DNA from: an uncultured Lachnospiraceae bacterium
GTDB lineage: Bacteria; Bacillota; Clostridia; Lachnospirales; Lachnospiraceae
Reading direction: 5' to 3'
Length of the DNA stretch: 46,229 bases
Assembly (NCBI GenBank): GCA_910579275.1
Contig: CAJTTO010000036.1
Span: 1-46,229 of the forward strand
The notes under the pieces: generated by a model
What the model was told of the DNA's origin: nothing
The model's database searches: none
What the model saw: only the letters and a program-made list of their open reading frames with translations
Program-made: the position numbers and the translations under genes
Part shown: positions 43,804-46,229 of the stretch, piece by piece
Position numbering within the stretch: position 1 is the first letter of the stretch
How the letters are laid out: each line of letters begins with the position of its first letter

Positions 43804-44583
43804 TTAAGTTAAAGAATCAATATCAGAAATTAGTGAATCAACCCATACTAACTTCATTATCGTCCACAAATTCTGAACAGACTCAGCTAGAGTAACAACC
43901 ATACTGTGTATTTCTTCAACTGATTCTGTTCGCTTATCAATATCTTCAAATTTATCTGCAACATTCAATAACCTGCTAGCATTATCATTTAAAATTTCTT
44001 TAATCTTAAGAATATGTTGAACAGCCTTTTCATCTTGTTCTCTCATTTCCTCAAGATTAGCCATTACACTTGAATCATTATTTTTGATTTTTTCCAATAT
44101 ACTTTTTATATTTTCAATACATAATTCTTGTGCGCCATGAATATTCTCAATAATTTCCCCCGTACTCACTCCCAATAGTTTCTGCATTTCATCACAGATA
44201 CCTTTGACTTCTTTATCAAGTTTAGAAATCGAATCTAATACCCTTTGTTGGTAATTCGATATGCTATTTACTATATCATCATATTTTGTATCATATGATG
44301 ATATTAATTCTTCTAACTCCCTATGAGTCGTTCCTAATGTTTCTGCCAATTTTCCAATGTCAGAACGCACATCAAGAATAGAACCAGCAAGAACCTCTTG
44401 TTCATTTTGAAGTTGTTGCGTCATTTTCTCGACACACTTATCATTTACGTCTGTAATTAGTTGAAAAAGATTTTTATTATCCTCTCTCAATAAACGATTT
44501 TCTTCAATCAAAGAACTAACATTAGATTGTAGTTCCGAAAATTCTTTCTTCCCTACTAATCCAATAAATGACCAAAAACCCAT
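43804..44583 (-). CDS. Coiled-coil protein of the dynamin-like module
   Basis: A 259-residue protein, helical throughout. MGFWSFIGLVGKK at the N-terminus is hydrophobic/amphipathic and could touch the membrane. Residues 15-240 show heptad-like coiled coil, with LLREDNKNLFQLI and repeated LEELISSY-like stretches. No catalytic motif is seen. It starts six bases after the preceding gene, in an operon with the GTPase fragment and a second amphipathic protein. High A+T content sets it apart from most of the window. Likely a structural partner of the GTPase; function unknown. Confidence 0.7.
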   Translation of the reverse strand: MGFWSFIGLVGKKEFSELQSNVSSLIEENRLLREDNKNLFQLITDVNDKCVEKMTQQLQNEQEVLAGSILDVRSDIGKLAETLGTTHRELEELISSYDTKYDDIVNSISNYQQRVLDSISKLDKEVKGICDEMQKLLGVSTGEIIENIHGAQELCIENIKSILEKIKNNDSSVMANLEEMREQDEKAVQHILKIKEILNDNASRLLNVADKFEDIDKRTESVEEIHSMVVTLAESVQNLWTIMKLVWVDSLISDIDSLT

Positions 44584-44589
44584 ATGTAA

Positions 44590-45294
44590 TCACATCTCCA
44601 TTTCAAATATTTGAATTATACATTCTGATACTTCCATCATAGGTGCAGCCTTATCCTTCAGCGCATTTACATCAATCTGTCCGCTTTCCGCCTCTAACTG
44701 AAGTTTTTCAAGTTCATGAATTCGGGCATTCATTTGATTTTCTTGATCTACTATTCGATTATTTAATCTACCAGAAAATTCTTCTAGAACATGCTCGGCA
44801 TACTTTTTAAGTTTTGCATTAAATGATTTTTCTGCATCATTTAACACATTTTTCATTGCCAAATCTAATGCATCTTCTTTCGCTTTTCCTGGATTCATCT
44901 TCAATACTCCCAAAAACTTTGCATCGTTTTTTGAAAGATGCTCTTTCACATATTTCATTACGGTACCTTTTAATTTCTTCTCTGCTTTCTGCTGTTCACT
45001 CTTTATGATTTCTACCAAATCCGGAAATTTTTCTCGTGTTTTCTCAATTAAGTCAGCGAATAAAACAGCTATTGATTCCATACAGCTTTCTTCAGCTTCA
45101 TTCACAGTGTCCTGAATTCTTTCTCTGAATTCAGCCAACACTGCGTCCACATCAACATGATCTTCTACATCATCCTCATCATATTTTTTTCTTGATAATT
45201 TATCGCTTACCCAATCTACAACATCTTCAATTCTATCCTTAACCCACTCCACTGCAGTCTCTACTTTATCTCGCAGCCAACTAACGAATCCCAT
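44590..45294 (-). CDS. Amphipathic-helix protein of the dynamin-like module
   Basis: A 234-residue soluble helical protein. Residues 1-36 form a repeated amphipathic pattern with regularly spaced Trp (SWLRDKVETAVEWVKDRI, then DVVDWVSDKL), typical of membrane-surface binding. An acidic patch follows (DEDDVEDHVDVD), then a long charged helical region with coiled-coil tendency (about 50-215). No enzyme motif was found. Ribosome site GGAG is present, and the gene lies 17 bp after the GTPase gene. I infer it recruits or regulates the dynamin-like GTPase at membranes. Confidence 0.72.
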   Translation of the reverse strand: MGFVSWLRDKVETAVEWVKDRIEDVVDWVSDKLSRKKYDEDDVEDHVDVDAVLAEFRERIQDTVNEAEESCMESIAVLFADLIEKTREKFPDLVEIIKSEQQKAEKKLKGTVMKYVKEHLSKNDAKFLGVLKMNPGKAKEDALDLAMKNVLNDAEKSFNAKLKKYAEHVLEEFSGRLNNRIVDQENQMNARIHELEKLQLEAESGQIDVNALKDKAAPMMEVSECIIQIFEMEM

Positions 45295-45311
45295 AGCTAA
45301 TTCTCCTTTCT

Positions 45312-46127
45312 CTAAAGATCTTTGATTCTGCTTTTTATAGAATTTTCAAGTCTTTCAGCTGCCTTCTTTAAATCCGTATTTTCCTTCAATAATTCTTCTT
45401 TTTCAGCAGCCATACTATCTATTCTCTTCTTTAACGCTTCCGCTCCTGCCATTGCAAGTTCAATTGCATTTTCTTGTTGTTGTATAGCATTTTGGCTCAT
45501 TGCAACAATTTGCTTTCTGCATCGGATGTATGATTTTACAATATCCTCTATCTTCAGTTTTCTGTAATTTGCTATAAGTGATGTCTCTAGCTTACTTCTG
45601 AGTGCAGGAATCCCCGTAGAATCTGAAATTGCTTTGAAATCGTCCTGCGACATCTGCATGAGATTAAAATTTCTTCTTTTAATTGTTTTTCCTGCATAGC
45701 TTTGCAAATCATTAAAATCGTCATAACTAAAACAACTTTCATTCTCTTTTTCATTATTTGAAAGGGACATCCATTTGTTTGCAAACAAATCCATTTTTGC
45801 AGTTGTTAGAATAATTCTATTCATAACTTTTCGTTTATCACTATATCGCTTTGCATCAACCAAATGTTCAACCCAATTTGACACATATTTTTCACATTCC
45901 ACATCACTATTTAGGTCTTTCTGTGTACCAACTATATATGCCTTATCCGTATCAGTGCAGTCAAGCACAGTTGTTACAATTTCCAATCCCTCTGCTGTAA
46001 ACGGACCTGGTTTCAAAGCAATTAGAACCGCATCTGCTTTTTTGATATATTTCTTAGTTATATCTGATCTATACTTTACAGGATCCTTTAATCCTGGCGT
46101 GTCTACAAATACTACTTCTTTTGGCAT
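45312..46127 (-). CDS. Dynamin-like GTPase, 5'-truncated
   Basis: A 271-codon stretch from the first ATG. The GTPase motif G3 is at residues 9-13 (VFVDTPGLKD) and G4 at 67-71 (GTQKD). The rest is helical, with a long coiled coil near 195-270. It resembles LeoA-type dynamin-like GTPases. The frame stays open another 29 codons upstream, with related-looking residues (STLFVSEVEVGVDRSIF). An in-frame TGA at 46215-46217 then blocks it, and no ATG, GTG or TTG is available between. The P-loop (G1) is therefore not joined to this frame in the window. Either a frameshift or an insertion broke the gene. Confidence 0.65.
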   Translation of the reverse strand: MPKEVVFVDTPGLKDPVKYRSDITKKYIKKADAVLIALKPGPFTAEGLEIVTTVLDCTDTDKAYIVGTQKDLNSDVECEKYVSNWVEHLVDAKRYSDKRKVMNRIILTTAKMDLFANKWMSLSNNEKENESCFSYDDFNDLQSYAGKTIKRRNFNLMQMSQDDFKAISDSTGIPALRSKLETSLIANYRKLKIEDIVKSYIRCRKQIVAMSQNAIQQQENAIELAMAGAEALKKRIDSMAAEKEELLKENTDLKKAAERLENSIKSRIKDL

Positions 46128-46178
46128 ATTAAAAATACTACGATCAACACCGACCTCTACCTCTGATACAAATAGTGT

Positions 46179-46226
46179 GCTCTCGGAAACTCGAACCCCT
46201 TGTTTTATAAGGCTTCAGAAATTTCC
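46179..46226. repeat. Copy B of the 46-48 bp diverged repeat
   Basis: It matches 2864-2909 on the same strand at about three quarters of positions. It lies at the very place where the GTPase frame loses its N-terminal part and meets a stop. It may mark a recombination junction. Part of it is read as codons of the GTPase frame, so chance similarity is not excluded. Confidence 0.35.
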
Positions 46227-46229
46227 GAA

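Overview
The window reads as a chromosomal segment of a Gram-positive anaerobe of the class Clostridia, most likely family Lachnospiraceae. The grounds are strong GGAGG-type ribosome sites, a threonine T-box leader, a sigma-G-like promoter before a DUF1540 gene, AgrC/LytTR-type signalling, and a pair of large genes that I read as the Lachnospiraceae families DUF5717 and DUF5716. Nearly all genes are on the minus strand. The last ~3 kb is visibly richer in A+T and looks acquired. Family names come from recalled motifs; no search was run.

Layout. 1-5.2 kb: a Cys-rich DUF1540 protein, threonyl-tRNA synthetase, a small membrane protein, a 166-bp palindromic MITE-like element, a 2H phosphoesterase and a threonine-type T-box leader. 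The T-box lies about 1.2 kb upstream of thrS, with other genes between. A SEC-C protein and a two-TM protein behind a palindromic promoter follow. 5.2-10.1 kb: Nudix hydrolase, AgrC-like kinase, LytTR regulator, MATE exporter, a small Cys-rich membrane protein and a tiny XRE regulator. 10.1-23.1 kb: thirteen kilobases of purine metabolism on one strand, in transcription order purC-purF-purB-purA, then a BMP-type nucleoside ABC transporter (bmpA and three nup-like genes), purine nucleoside phosphorylase, deoB and deoC. It joins de novo AMP synthesis to nucleoside uptake and breakdown.

23.2-35.9 kb: an orphan solute-binding lipoprotein directly followed by a 1302-residue hybrid histidine kinase. 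Then, from its own promoter, comes a four-gene operon of unknown role: DUF5717-like giant, Hsp70/actin-fold DUF5716-like protein, TPR-like protein and a membrane coiled-coil protein, closed by a strong terminator. 36-41.9 kb: ilvE, folA, a beta-CASP RNase-like protein and, on the plus strand, a GH31 alpha-xylosidase.

42-46.2 kb: a tiny zinc ribbon, an unknown 255-residue protein and an A+T-rich island. The island holds (i) what looks like a type III toxin-antitoxin locus: promoter, GNRA-capped hairpin, two 46-nt tandem repeats, terminator and a ToxN/CptN-like toxin gene broken by what may be an IS remnant; and (ii) a three-gene dynamin-like GTPase module whose GTPase lacks its P-loop half at the window edge. 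The most interesting candidates are the DUF5717/DUF5716 operon, the dynamin-like module and the decayed type III system.
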